Notes: a model not told the origin generated them from the sequence alone. A DNA stretch of 51,212 nucleotides from an uncultured Woeseiaceae bacterium (GCA_945788625.1 CALZMQ010000021.1:1-51212); one strand, 5' to 3'. Numbered from the stretch's first letter, positions 28,265-37,817 are shown. Numbers and translations are program-made.

Positions 28265-29301
28265 GTGCCGGCGCGACTTATCGGTGGCTTCATCGTGTCT
28301 GGTATGGCGGCGCGCGTTACGGCTGGATATTGCTGCCGTTCAGCGCCCTGTACTGGGCTATTTCGGCGTGCAGACGGCTGCTCTATCGCATTGGCATCCT
28401 CAGGACACACCGCGTCTCCTTGCCGGTCGTTGTCGTCGGCAATATAACGGCAGGCGGTACCGGCAAAACTCCGACCGTCGTGTGGCTTGCCCGCGCGCTC
28501 AAAGAACGCGGATTTCAGCCAGGCATTGTCAGCCGGGGCTATGGCGGCAGCAAATCCGACACTCCCATGCGTGTGGATTCCGACAGCGATGCGGGATTGG
28601 TCGGTGACGAACCCGTCTTGCTTGCCCGGCGCAGTGCTTGTCCGGTGATCGTCGACGCCAATCGCGTGCGGGCCGCCGCAATGTTTTCCGGCGATGCGGT
28701 CGATGTCATCATTACCGATGATGGCATGCAGCACTACCGGCTTGGACGAGACTACGAAATCTGCGTCATTGACGGCCCCCGCGGGCTGGGCAATCGCCGC
28801 CTGCTGCCTTGGGGGCCGTTGCGGGAGCTTCCGGAGCGGCTCGTCGAAGTCGACCAACTGCTCGTGAATGGTCCCATGCAGCGCAGCGACGGTTTGTCGG
28901 TCGCCGAACAGAATGCGGTCCGGTTCGACCTGGTTGCGACGGAGGCCTGCCGGCTCAACGGTTCCCTGACCCGGCCGATTTCCCGTTTTGGCGATACGAC
29001 CGTGCACGCGGTAGCCGGCATCGGCAACCCGGAACGTTTTTTCGATTTGTTGCGCGCCCGGGGGATTCAGGTGATTGAACACGCATTGGTCGATCACGCT
29101 CCGATTCGCAGGGAGGATCTCGAGTTTGGCGACAACTTCGACGTGTTCATGACCGAGAAAGACGCCGTCAAACTGGGTCGGAAAGTGAAAGACAAATTCT
29201 GGTACGTTCCCGTGGAGCTGCATATGGACCCTGTTCATTCTGCGCCGCTGATTGAGCAGATTGAGTCACGATTGCGAGAATGGCAGGATACGAGACGATG
29301 A
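28261..29301 (+). CDS. lpxK: Tetraacyldisaccharide 4'-kinase LpxK
   Basis: Phosphorylates the lipid A disaccharide at the 4' position. An N-terminal membrane-associated helix (ILLPFSALYWAISACRRLLY) precedes the P-loop VGNITAGGTGKTPTV near residue 65, then SRGYGG and the DDGMQHYRLGRD motif. 346 aa, family typical. The GTG start overlaps the msbA stop (GTGA) and its own stop overlaps kdsB (ATGA), giving a tightly coupled msbA-lpxK-kdsB unit for LPS synthesis. Confidence 0.95.
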   Translation: MSAGATYRWLHRVWYGGARYGWILLPFSALYWAISACRRLLYRIGILRTHRVSLPVVVVGNITAGGTGKTPTVVWLARALKERGFQPGIVSRGYGGSKSDTPMRVDSDSDAGLVGDEPVLLARRSACPVIVDANRVRAAAMFSGDAVDVIITDDGMQHYRLGRDYEICVIDGPRGLGNRRLLPWGPLRELPERLVEVDQLLVNGPMQRSDGLSVAEQNAVRFDLVATEACRLNGSLTRPISRFGDTTVHAVAGIGNPERFFDLLRARGIQVIEHALVDHAPIRREDLEFGDNFDVFMTEKDAVKLGRKVKDKFWYVPVELHMDPVHSAPLIEQIESRLREWQDTRR

Positions 29302-30041
29302 GGTTTGCGGTTGTCATTCCAGCTCGCTATGCGTCCACGCGACTGCCCGGCAAAGTCCTCCGCGAAATACATGGAAGGCCGATGTTGCAACACGTGTTCC
29401 AACGCGGTCTCGAAAGTACGGCGACGGAAGTCGTCATCGCGACGGATGATGCCCGTATCGCCGATGTCGCGGCGGCTTTTGGCGCAAAGGTCTGCCTGAC
29501 CGGCAAGCACCATCGATCGGGCACCGAGAGAATTGCCGAGGTCGCCGATCTGCTGAACTGGCCGGACGACCGGGTAGTAGTCAACCTCCAGGGCGACGAA
29601 CCCGGAATGCCTGCGGCGTTGATCGACCAATGTGCCGGACTTCTTGACGAAGAGGGCGCGGATATCGCGACTCTTGCGTCGCCATTGCTCAGTGAAGACG
29701 ACTTCGACAATCCGAATGTCGTCAAAGTCGTCCGCGACCGGGACAGCAACGCGATCTACTTCAGTCGCGCCGCGATTCCTCATTCACGCGAGCCGGAGAA
29801 GCGGTCGGCCGCAGTCTCCGCGGCCCTTCATCATCATGGAATTTACGCGTATCGCTGCGGTGTCCTGCGCCGCCTGGTCGCAGCGGAGCCATCCGAGCTG
29901 GAAATCTGCGAGCAGCTCGAGCAGCTTCGTGCCTTGTCACTGGGAATGACGATTCGCGTCGGTGTTCCGGCGCAGCGGCCGGGAGTTGGCGTCGATACGG
30001 AGGATGATCTGATCGCCGCCGCGGCAATGCTGGCGGGCTAG
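29298..30041 (+). CDS. kdsB: 3-deoxy-manno-octulosonate cytidylyltransferase (CMP-Kdo synthetase) KdsB
   Basis: Activates Kdo with CTP for LPS inner-core synthesis. The N-terminus VVIPARYASTRLPGK is the nucleotide-binding signature, with LQGDEPGMP and HHGIYAYR further on. I start at the ATG overlapping the lpxK stop, which gives 247 residues (E. coli 248); an ATG six codons earlier is less family-like. The gene ends 45 bases before the convergent sensor kinase. Confidence 0.96.
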   Translation: MRFAVVIPARYASTRLPGKVLREIHGRPMLQHVFQRGLESTATEVVIATDDARIADVAAAFGAKVCLTGKHHRSGTERIAEVADLLNWPDDRVVVNLQGDEPGMPAALIDQCAGLLDEEGADIATLASPLLSEDDFDNPNVVKVVRDRDSNAIYFSRAAIPHSREPEKRSAAVSAALHHHGIYAYRCGVLRRLVAAEPSELEICEQLEQLRALSLGMTIRVGVPAQRPGVGVDTEDDLIAAAAMLAG

Positions 30042-30086
30042 GGTAGCGGGTCGCGTTCGAGCGGCCGCTCCTGCCGGCCCCGTCGA

Positions 30087-32093
30087 TCAGGCGGCGGTCG
30101 CCGCACGCAGGTCCTCGTTACCGGCGCTTTCGGTCGCGCCACCCACAGCGGCTTCGACAGGCAAGCGCATGGTAAAGCTGCTGCCGACGCCTGGTTCGCT
30201 CTCCACGGTAAACGAGCCGCCGTGTTTTTTTACGACGATGTCGTACGCCATTGAGAGACCCTGGCCGGTGCCCTTGCCGACTTCCTTGGTCGTGAAAAAG
30301 TGCTCGAAGATCCGTTCCCGTGTTTCCTCGGTCATTCCGCATCCCGAGTCCGCAACGGTCACCGCGACGACGTCGTCTTCGGCCTGCGTACTAACGCAGA
30401 TCGTTCCCTTGCCGGCCCCTGCATCGGACACCTTCTCGCCGACCGCGTGCGCGGCGTTGACGATCAGGTTCAGAAGAACCTGGTTGATCGCCGACGGGAT
30501 GCAGCTGACCGTGGGAATAGACGGATCGAGTTCCAGTTCCATGTCCGCGACAAATTTCCATTCGTTTCGCGCGACGGTGACCGTGCTTTCGATAGACTGG
30601 TTGAGATCGACCGGCAGGATTTCGTCGCCTGGATGCGAAAAGTTTTTCATCGCCCGGACTATTTTTGCGACTTGCGAAAGACCGTCGCGTGACTGGCTCA
30701 GCGCCGGGGGCATTTCTTCGAGCAGGTACTCGAGATCAGCCTCTGCCGCGAGCTTGCGATGGTGTTCGAGGCTGGCATCGTAATCTACCGGGTCTTTCGG
30801 GACTTCGATGAGGTCCAGGTGTCCTTTAAGGATCGGTAGCAACTCGTCGATTGCATTCGACAGGAAAGAAACGTTGTCGCTAACGTACTGTGTCGGAGTG
30901 TTGATCTCATGGGCGATGCCCGCCGCCAATTGCCCGATGGCTTCAAGCTTCTGGGTGCGAAGCGTTTCGTTCTGCGTGTCCCGTGCCGATTGCAGGAACC
31001 TGTTGAACCACGTCGCAAGATCGCCGATTTCATCGTCGGAAGTGACGTTCAGATCGCGTGTCAGGTCAGCGCCACCTTCTGCGATCTGCTGCAGGTTTTT
31101 CGTAACGTGCACGATTGGCGACGTGATTTTCGCCGCGATGTAGGTTCCCAATGCAACAAAGACGAATGCTGCAAGCGCAGCCGTGAGCAAGACTGAGTTG
31201 ATCATCGGCCATTGTTTTTCAAAGATCTCGTCTATATCGATGACGGTGACGAATCGCCATCCTGAATTCGTCGAAACGTATTGCGATACCAGTTTCGCTC
31301 GTTCCGAACCTCGCGATTCAAAGGACTCCGCGTCAGAGCTTGCGAGCTTGCTGTACAAGGTTCCGTCGATATCGCGGACATTGCGGAACAGGTTGTCCGC
31401 GTTACTGGGATCGCAGAGGATATTGCCCTTTTCGTCGAGCAGCAGCATATAGCCGCTCTTCCCCACCTGCACCGATCTGACCAGTTCTGTCAGTTCTGAC
31501 AAGGTTACATCGGCCGACAGTACGCCGAGCAGTCGGCCGTCAGCTCCCGTGACCGGTGTCGATACCGACACCATTGGTTCTGCCGCCAGGCTCGCATTCA
31601 GATACGGCTCGGTAATTGCCGCATCGGCCTGGGTGTTGATTGCGGCCGAATACCACGGACGTAGTCGAGGATCGTAGTTGTCGGCAGGGTCGTCGCTCAC
31701 ACCGACGAAGCCGCCGTCGGCCGCGCCGAAATAAATGTCGATCAGATGCGGCCGCGAATTAGCGTACCGTTCGAAAAATCTCTCGATGCCGGCTTCGATA
31801 CCGCCGGCAATGCTTGCGTCGGTCGGACGCGCCACATCGCCCATGTAGTTGCTCAGCGGCACATCGACCTGTGCGAACAGCTCCGACTGTGCGAGGTAAT
31901 TGACGTCTCGAGTGATATTGTCGAACAGGGTCTGGTAGTTGCCGTCGACGAGGCGCATCTCCTCCTGGGAATGATAGACGAAATCCTGAATCGATTTTTC
32001 GAGCGTCTTCGAGATGACGACGTAGGTCAGCAGCGAAGTCAGAAGGACGACGGTCAGCAGGAAGGTCAGGGCCAGTTTCGATCGGATTCTCAT
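30087..32093 (-). CDS. Cache-HAMP sensor histidine kinase
   Basis: Membrane sensor kinase. One N-terminal membrane helix (about 7-27) and a second at about 300-322 bracket a periplasmic dCache domain whose core reads DNYDPRLRPWYSAA, common in Cache sensors of small organic ligands. A HAMP domain (AAKITSPIVHVTKNLQQI) leads to the HisKA-like box QLAAGIAHEINTP with phospho-acceptor His395, and an HATPase domain with NQVLLNLIVNAAHA (N box), DSGCGM (G1) and GKGTGQGL (G2). 668 aa. It has no receiver, so it must signal to a separate regulator. It is divergent from the MHYT kinase, whose kinase core is closely similar. The ligand is unknown. Confidence 0.92.
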   Translation of the reverse strand: MRIRSKLALTFLLTVVLLTSLLTYVVISKTLEKSIQDFVYHSQEEMRLVDGNYQTLFDNITRDVNYLAQSELFAQVDVPLSNYMGDVARPTDASIAGGIEAGIERFFERYANSRPHLIDIYFGAADGGFVGVSDDPADNYDPRLRPWYSAAINTQADAAITEPYLNASLAAEPMVSVSTPVTGADGRLLGVLSADVTLSELTELVRSVQVGKSGYMLLLDEKGNILCDPSNADNLFRNVRDIDGTLYSKLASSDAESFESRGSERAKLVSQYVSTNSGWRFVTVIDIDEIFEKQWPMINSVLLTAALAAFVFVALGTYIAAKITSPIVHVTKNLQQIAEGGADLTRDLNVTSDDEIGDLATWFNRFLQSARDTQNETLRTQKLEAIGQLAAGIAHEINTPTQYVSDNVSFLSNAIDELLPILKGHLDLIEVPKDPVDYDASLEHHRKLAAEADLEYLLEEMPPALSQSRDGLSQVAKIVRAMKNFSHPGDEILPVDLNQSIESTVTVARNEWKFVADMELELDPSIPTVSCIPSAINQVLLNLIVNAAHAVGEKVSDAGAGKGTICVSTQAEDDVVAVTVADSGCGMTEETRERIFEHFFTTKEVGKGTGQGLSMAYDIVVKKHGGSFTVESEPGVGSSFTMRLPVEAAVGGATESAGNEDLRAATAA

Positions 32094-32334
32094 AGGTTCA
32101 GCGAATTCCCGGTGCTAAGCCTGTGTATCGGCCAGCGCGGCAACATCTTGAGTGGCTGCCGCGAGCAATTGCGGCGCCGTATCGGCACAACGGCGGGTTT
32201 TGGTGCCTGTTTACCTGCCTAAAGTAACGGCGCGCGGGGCCGATACCATCTGGTGACAGGACGACTCACGCGAGGTCTGCCGATCGACTTTCCTGAGCCG
32301 AACCGCCCTTTTTAATTGCCCGCAGGTCATCGTA

Positions 32335-34314
32335 ATGGAAGGTAGCTACAACCCGTATCTGGTGATTTTGTCGTACGTAATTGCTGTTGCCGCCTCGTAC
32401 ACGGCGCTCGAGCTGTCTCGGCGTGTATCACACACCAGGGGCCTGGCTTCCACGATCTGGCTTGCGGCCGGTGCGTTCTCGATGGGCGTCGGCATCTGGA
32501 CGATGCACTTCATCGGCATGCTCGCGTTCTCCATGCCCATGGAGTACAGCTACGATGTGCCGATTACGGTCGTATCATTCCTGGTCGGCGTGGCGGCCTC
32601 GGCCTTTGCGATCTACGCCGCTTCCCGGGAGTCCAACAGTTTTGCAAAAATCGGGCTGAGTGGCCTGTTGCTCGGCGGCGGTGTAGCGTCCATGCATTAC
32701 ACCGGCATGGCCGCGATGGAAATGCAGGCGGTTATCACTTATGACACGACCTTGCTCGTCCTGTCGATCGTGATAGCCATCGTCGCCGCATGTGCCGCGC
32801 TCTGGATCATGTTTACCCTGGTGGACAACAGGAGCCGACACCTCGGCAAATTGAAACTCGGCGCCGGCATGATCATGGGTGTGGCGATTTGCGGCATGCA
32901 TTACACCGGTATGGCAGCCGCGATCTACACCCCGACCATCGACATGGTCCACCTGGCAGAACCGGCAAACAACAGTTCCCTGGCTAACACGATTGCGGGC
33001 ATGGCCCTGATGATCCTCGGATTTACGCATCTGACCATCTTTTTCGACCGCAAGATCAAGTTCGTCGAGAAGCACAGCCACGACGTCGAACAGGAAGCGG
33101 TGCGCCTTAGCGAAATTCTCGATGAGTCGTCCAATGAAATCTATTTCTTCGATTCGGAGTCGCATTACTTTGTAAGGGCAAACCGTGGCGCCAAGGAGAA
33201 CCTCGGCTACTCTGAGGAGGAGCTGAAGCAAATGACGCCGGTCGACCTGAAACCGGATTTCAATGTGGCCTCATTCAACAAGATGCTTGGCCCGTTGCGC
33301 AACGGCACGAGGAATGAGCGTCTGTTCGAGACGGTTCACCGCCGCAAGGATGGCACGGAATATCCGATACAGGTGCACGTGCAAATGTCGAGGCTGACGC
33401 AGCCACCATTGTTCGTCGCACTTATCACTGACATCACCGAGCGAAAAAACCTCGAGGAACAACTGGTACAGGCCAAGAAAATGGAGTCGATCGGCCAGCT
33501 TGCAGCCGGTATCGCGCATGAGATCAATACGCCGGCCCAGTTCGTTGGCGACAACACGCGCTTTATCAAGGACGCGTTCGAGGATCTGATCGACCTGAGC
33601 AGCAATTACGGAAAGCTGCTGACCGCGGTCAAGCAGGGCTCGGTGACGCCGGAGTTGATAGATGCGATCGACAAATCGGTCGAGTCGGCCGACGTCGATT
33701 ACCTGAATGAAGAGATCCCCACGGCGATCGACCAGTCCCTGGACGGCATAAATCACATCTCGAACATTGTGCGAGCCATGAAAGAGTTCTCGCACCCCGG
33801 CAGCAAGGAACGAGAGAGCATCGACATCAACAAGGCGATTACGAACACCGTTACGGTCGCTTCCAACGAATGGAAATACCTTGCGAAGGTGGATACGCAG
33901 CTCGCGTCGGACCTGCCGCAGGTGATGTGCTTCCAGCAAGAGGTCAACCAGGTGATTCTGAACCTGATTGTCAATGCGGCGCATGCGATCGAGTCGAATC
34001 GCGAAGATGAATCATCCGGCCTTGGCACCATCACGATTACGACGAAACGTATCGGCGACGAAGTGCAGATCGACGTGTCGGACACGGGTTGCGGAGTCCC
34101 CAACGACATCAAGGACAGGATCTTCGATCCGTTCTTTACGACGAAGGAAGTCGGAAAAGGCACGGGGCAGGGGCTCGCTATGGCCTACAAGGCCATCGTC
34201 GAAAGGCACAAGGGACATCTGAGTGTCAACTCCGCGCCGGGAGCGGGCTCGACCTTCACGATCAGGCTACCTCTGATGCATGAAACGCCGACGGACAAGG
34301 AGGTTGCAGCCTGA
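32335..34314 (+). CDS. MHYT-PAS sensor histidine kinase
   Basis: Membrane kinase with an N-terminal seven-helix MHYT domain (about 1-235). The three repeat motifs are MHFIGM, MHYTGM and MHYTGM; such motifs are proposed to bind copper and sense O2, CO or NO. A PAS domain (about 255-375, with the PAC-like VHRRKDGTEYPIQVHV) joins it to the kinase: H box QLAAGIAHEINTP with His395, N box NQVILNLIVNAAHA, G boxes DTGCGVP and GKGTGQGL. 659 aa. The start has AGGT about 10 bases upstream. Its stop overlaps the next ATG by one base, so it is translated with the two receiver proteins that are its likely targets. Confidence 0.92.
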   Translation: MEGSYNPYLVILSYVIAVAASYTALELSRRVSHTRGLASTIWLAAGAFSMGVGIWTMHFIGMLAFSMPMEYSYDVPITVVSFLVGVAASAFAIYAASRESNSFAKIGLSGLLLGGGVASMHYTGMAAMEMQAVITYDTTLLVLSIVIAIVAACAALWIMFTLVDNRSRHLGKLKLGAGMIMGVAICGMHYTGMAAAIYTPTIDMVHLAEPANNSSLANTIAGMALMILGFTHLTIFFDRKIKFVEKHSHDVEQEAVRLSEILDESSNEIYFFDSESHYFVRANRGAKENLGYSEEELKQMTPVDLKPDFNVASFNKMLGPLRNGTRNERLFETVHRRKDGTEYPIQVHVQMSRLTQPPLFVALITDITERKNLEEQLVQAKKMESIGQLAAGIAHEINTPAQFVGDNTRFIKDAFEDLIDLSSNYGKLLTAVKQGSVTPELIDAIDKSVESADVDYLNEEIPTAIDQSLDGINHISNIVRAMKEFSHPGSKERESIDINKAITNTVTVASNEWKYLAKVDTQLASDLPQVMCFQQEVNQVILNLIVNAAHAIESNREDESSGLGTITITTKRIGDEVQIDVSDTGCGVPNDIKDRIFDPFFTTKEVGKGTGQGLAMAYKAIVERHKGHLSVNSAPGAGSTFTIRLPLMHETPTDKEVAA

Positions 34315-35519
34315 TGCGCGTAATGTTTGTGGATGACGAGCCCAATATCCTGCGCGGCCTGCGTCGTACGCTCCGGCCGCTGCGCAATGAATGGCAGATG
34401 TCATTCAACGAAGGCGGCGAGGCCGCGCTGGCCTCGATGGAGGACAAGCCCTGCGACGTGGTCGTGAGCGACATGAAAATGCCCGGCATGGATGGCGCAA
34501 AGTTTTTGTCCATTGTTCAGGAGCGATATCCAGGGTCGATACGTATCGCACTTTCCGGCGAGACCGACAATCACATGATATATCGTTGCGTCCAGCACGC
34601 GCACCAGTACATGGCGAAGCCCTGTGAGCTGGAAACGCTGGTCGCTACCATTCGTCGCGCGCTCGAGCTCCAGAGCCTGATGCAGGACAGCGAGCTGAAG
34701 GCCATCCTGGCAAATATGTCGTCATTACCGAGCCTGCCGGAACAATACGAATCGGTCATGGCGGAGCTGCAATCGGAGGAGCCCTCGCTGCCGAAAATTG
34801 CGGATATCATCGAAGACGACGTCGCCATGTCCGCGAAGATCCTGCAACTCGTAAACTCCGCGTTTTTCGGCCTGGCAAGACCGCTCTCCTCAACGTCGGA
34901 GGCTGTAATGTACCTCGGCCTCGACGTGATCAAGTCACTAGTGCTCACGTCCGGGGTTTTTACTCAATTCGAGGAGTCGGTGATCGATGAGAACGAGCTC
35001 AAAGGTATCTGGCGTCACAGCACGCAGGTCGGATCACTGGCGAAGAAAATCACACTCCTGGAAACCGGCGACAAGCTGCTTGGCGATTATGCATTGATGG
35101 GTGGAATGTTGGCCGACGTCGGCAAACTGGTGATCGCCGCCAATTTTCCGGAGCAGTTCGTGGAGATACTGAATGCATCGGCAAACGACGATCGCCCCGA
35201 GTGCGAAATCGAACGTGAGGTGATAGGGCGCGACCACATGGAAATTGGCGCCTATCTCATCGGAGTTTGGGGCTTGCCCAACCCTGTCATCGAAAGCGTG
35301 GCGTATCACCATGAGCCAGGCAGGTGTGTTCACGAGAGCTTCACGCCGCTCAGCGCGGTACACGCCGCAACGGCAATCGTCAACGCAAGGGGCAGCGACA
35401 ATCTGGCGGACCTCGACGCAGAGTGCATTGACAGGCTCGGACTCACGGCAAAAATCGCCTCCTGGAAGGACGCTCACGGGGACGCCGTGACGGCCGATTC
35501 GGAGGGCGGCGATGAGTAA
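34314..35519 (+). CDS. Response regulator with REC and HDOD domains
   Basis: Receiver domain (1-120) with phospho-acceptor Asp53 (VVSDMKMPGMDG) and conserved Lys102 (MAKPCE), followed by an HDOD domain (about 135-340; ANMSSLPSLPEQYESV, VAMSAKILQLVNSAFFGLARP). HDOD is related to HD phosphohydrolases but usually lacks catalysis and serves as a protein-interaction output. 401 aa. The gene overlaps the MHYT kinase by one base and the next regulator by eight, so the three form one unit. No DNA-binding domain is present, so output is by protein contact. Confidence 0.9.
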   Translation: MRVMFVDDEPNILRGLRRTLRPLRNEWQMSFNEGGEAALASMEDKPCDVVVSDMKMPGMDGAKFLSIVQERYPGSIRIALSGETDNHMIYRCVQHAHQYMAKPCELETLVATIRRALELQSLMQDSELKAILANMSSLPSLPEQYESVMAELQSEEPSLPKIADIIEDDVAMSAKILQLVNSAFFGLARPLSSTSEAVMYLGLDVIKSLVLTSGVFTQFEESVIDENELKGIWRHSTQVGSLAKKITLLETGDKLLGDYALMGGMLADVGKLVIAANFPEQFVEILNASANDDRPECEIEREVIGRDHMEIGAYLIGVWGLPNPVIESVAYHHEPGRCVHESFTPLSAVHAATAIVNARGSDNLADLDAECIDRLGLTAKIASWKDAHGDAVTADSEGGDE

Positions 35520-36651
35520 CAAGATCCTGTTCGTCGATGACGAAGTAAACGTCCTGCAGTCGATCCGGCGCAACCTGCGTAAGGAATTCGAGCTCGACAC
35601 GGCGGCAAGCGGCGAAGAGGCGCTGCGCATGCTGGGAGCGAACGGCACATACGCGATTATCGTTTCAGACATGCGTATGCCCGGCATGAACGGCATCGAG
35701 GTATTGGCGCAGGCCAAGGAAGATTCGCCGGATACTGTGCGAATGATGCTGACAGGTAATGCGGATCAGCAAACCGCGGTCGATGCTGTCAATCATTGCG
35801 ATATCTTCAGGTTCCTGAACAAGCCTTGTGACTCGAGCCAACTTGTAAACGCCGTACGCAGCGGTTTACGGCAATACGAACTCATCACGGCGGAAAGGGA
35901 ATTGCTCGAGAATACTTTGCGCGGCAGCATCAAGGCACTTTCCGACGTCTTGTCATTGTCGAACCCCGACATTTTCGGCCGAACGACGCGACTGAAGAAC
36001 CGAATCGGCCAGATTGCCGGAAACATGGGATTGGCAGATGCGTGGCTGTTCGAAAGCGCGGCCATGCTATCGCATATCGGTTGTGTCGGCGTTAACCAGG
36101 ACCTGGTTCGACGGAAGATTGGCGGCCAGGTCCTCAACGACCAGGAAAAGGCCGAGTTCGCGGCGCACGCAGGTATCGGTGCCGACCTCGTGAAAGCTAT
36201 TCCGCGTATGGAAGCTATCGCCGAGGCCATTCGCTACCAGGAAAAGAACTTCGACGGCTCAGGATTCCCTCGGGACCCGGTGAAGGGAGACGACATTCAC
36301 CTGGGTGCACGCATGTTGAAAGTCGTTGTGGACTTCGACGATCTCGTATCGGCAGGCACTTCCCCCGACGACGCGTTTCTGAGCCTCAAGAACCAGTCGC
36401 AGTATTACGATCCTGCCGTTTTCGTCGCTTTCGAATCCGCGATGCAGGAAGACCTCGGGCTGGTTCCGAAATCAGTTTGTATCAGCAACTTGTCTGACTC
36501 GATGGTGCTCGCCGAGGACGTGATGACCAACGACAATGTTCTGCTCATTGCCAAGGGGCAGGAAATGACATTGTCGGCGCGCCGCCATTTACATAATTAC
36601 GAATTGCGCGGCTCGATTGGCAACACGGTGATCGTGGTCAAGAAACGTTAG
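35512..36651 (+). CDS. Response regulator with REC and degenerate HD-GYP domain
   Basis: RpfG-like layout: receiver (1-120; Asp53 in VSDMRMPGMNG, Lys104 in FLNKPCD) then an HD-GYP-type helical domain (about 130-330). Catalytic residues are lost. The usual LHDIGK is LSHIGC at about 186-191, the HHE of the HHExxDGxGYP motif is YQE, and the first metal-binding His is absent, although DGSGFP and one His near 219 remain. c-di-GMP phosphodiesterase activity is therefore improbable; a binding or scaffold role is more likely. 379 aa. It starts eight bases inside the HDOD regulator gene. Confidence 0.87.
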   Translation: MSNKILFVDDEVNVLQSIRRNLRKEFELDTAASGEEALRMLGANGTYAIIVSDMRMPGMNGIEVLAQAKEDSPDTVRMMLTGNADQQTAVDAVNHCDIFRFLNKPCDSSQLVNAVRSGLRQYELITAERELLENTLRGSIKALSDVLSLSNPDIFGRTTRLKNRIGQIAGNMGLADAWLFESAAMLSHIGCVGVNQDLVRRKIGGQVLNDQEKAEFAAHAGIGADLVKAIPRMEAIAEAIRYQEKNFDGSGFPRDPVKGDDIHLGARMLKVVVDFDDLVSAGTSPDDAFLSLKNQSQYYDPAVFVAFESAMQEDLGLVPKSVCISNLSDSMVLAEDVMTNDNVLLIAKGQEMTLSARRHLHNYELRGSIGNTVIVVKKR

Positions 36652-36708
36652 GTACAAGCCCGCATTGACTTGACGGCGCATCGGCATGCCTAATCGCATA
36701 CGCCTCGT

Positions 36709-37812
36709 ATGGGTGCATGGAATCAAAAAGGCTGCGTGGACATGGCCGTCTCACTGTTCGACCGTTTCGGATTCGACGCAAGCGCGATCGCAAAGCGCCT
36801 GCGTCTGGTAGAACTGGATAAAGCCGAAACGAGTGCGCTCGGCTGCTCCCTGCAGCAGCGCGTCATCCGCCCGCATATCGACGCTATCGTCGAGCATTTT
36901 TACGACTCATTGCTGGGTATCGAGGGTTTCAGGGAAATCGTTGTCGAGCATTCCAACACCGAGCGGGTCAGGGACATGCAAAAGCGATACCTGCTTGGCA
37001 TGGGCATGAATTGCACGCGGCGCGAGTACTTCGAGGAACGGCTGCGCATAGGGTCGGTACACCAGCGCGTCGGTGTCCCACAAAGCCTCTATTTGTGCAC
37101 CTTCCAGGGGCTGCAGGGAATTCTGATCGATTACATCCCGCCAGAGATACGTCGCGACCGCGCAGCGTTCGAGGCCATGATCCGTTTCATCCTGAAGGTA
37201 ACGGCGCTCGATATGTCGCTGGCCGTGGAAAGCTATTGTGCGGCGAGGGTGTCGAACCTCAAGAAATCGCTGATCAGCGAACGGGACACGAGCGACCGTT
37301 GGAGAAAACTCGCGGTAACCGACTGGCTGACCAATCTCCATAACCATTCGTATTCGCGCCGCTACCTGGGCGCCGCCCTGAGGCAGGTACGCACCAACGG
37401 CTCGTCCATGTGCATCATTATGGCCGACCTGGATCATTTCAAGGAAATCAACGACAAGCACGGCCACCTGGTCGGTGACGAGGTGCTGCGTATTGCGGCG
37501 GCTCGCATAATCTCGGGCTCACGCGCGGGCGATGAAATCTGCAGATACGGCGGTGAAGAGTTCCTGATTATCCTGAGCGATACGGACCTCAAGGAGGCAG
37601 ACGAAGTCGCCGAGCGCGTGCGCGGGCGCATCAAGAGAGACGCGATTCACAGCAGGAAGGCCAGCATCGAGCTGACTCTCAGTCTCGGTCTTGCGCAGGC
37701 ACGCGCGGACGACAGCGTCGACAATCTGATCGACAGGGCCGACGCGGCGCTATATGCCGCCAAGGCCGCAGGTCGTGACTGCGTCCGATGCACTGCTCTT
37801 ACGGAGCAATAG
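36709..37812 (+). CDS. Globin-coupled diguanylate cyclase
   Basis: Cytoplasmic haem sensor fused to a c-di-GMP synthase. Residues about 20-180 match the globin-coupled sensor fold, with the likely proximal His118 in RIGSVHQRVGVPQSLYL. A linker helix leads to a GGDEF domain (about 200-365) with the metal-binding strand MADLDHFKEIND, intact active site GGEEF at 281-285 and inhibitory site RAGD at 272-275, five residues before it. It should make c-di-GMP in response to O2 or another haem ligand. An ATG at 36742 is an alternative start. It lies 57 bases after the REC/HD-GYP gene, so joint transcription is possible. Confidence 0.9.
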   Translation: MGAWNQKGCVDMAVSLFDRFGFDASAIAKRLRLVELDKAETSALGCSLQQRVIRPHIDAIVEHFYDSLLGIEGFREIVVEHSNTERVRDMQKRYLLGMGMNCTRREYFEERLRIGSVHQRVGVPQSLYLCTFQGLQGILIDYIPPEIRRDRAAFEAMIRFILKVTALDMSLAVESYCAARVSNLKKSLISERDTSDRWRKLAVTDWLTNLHNHSYSRRYLGAALRQVRTNGSSMCIIMADLDHFKEINDKHGHLVGDEVLRIAAARIISGSRAGDEICRYGGEEFLIILSDTDLKEADEVAERVRGRIKRDAIHSRKASIELTLSLGLAQARADDSVDNLIDRADAALYAAKAAGRDCVRCTALTEQ

Positions 37813-37817
37813 AGAAC

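Noticed and set aside
30059..30070. 12-base palindrome GAGCGGCCGCTC between kdsB and the Cache kinase
   Set aside because: It has no loop or U run and sits in GC-rich DNA where such palindromes arise by chance; not supported as terminator or operator.
32094..32334. Possible structured leader or c-di-GMP riboswitch before the MHYT kinase
   Set aside because: A GCGGCA/TGCCGC hairpin exists, but it lacks the conserved riboswitch core sequences and does not adjoin the cyclase gene.
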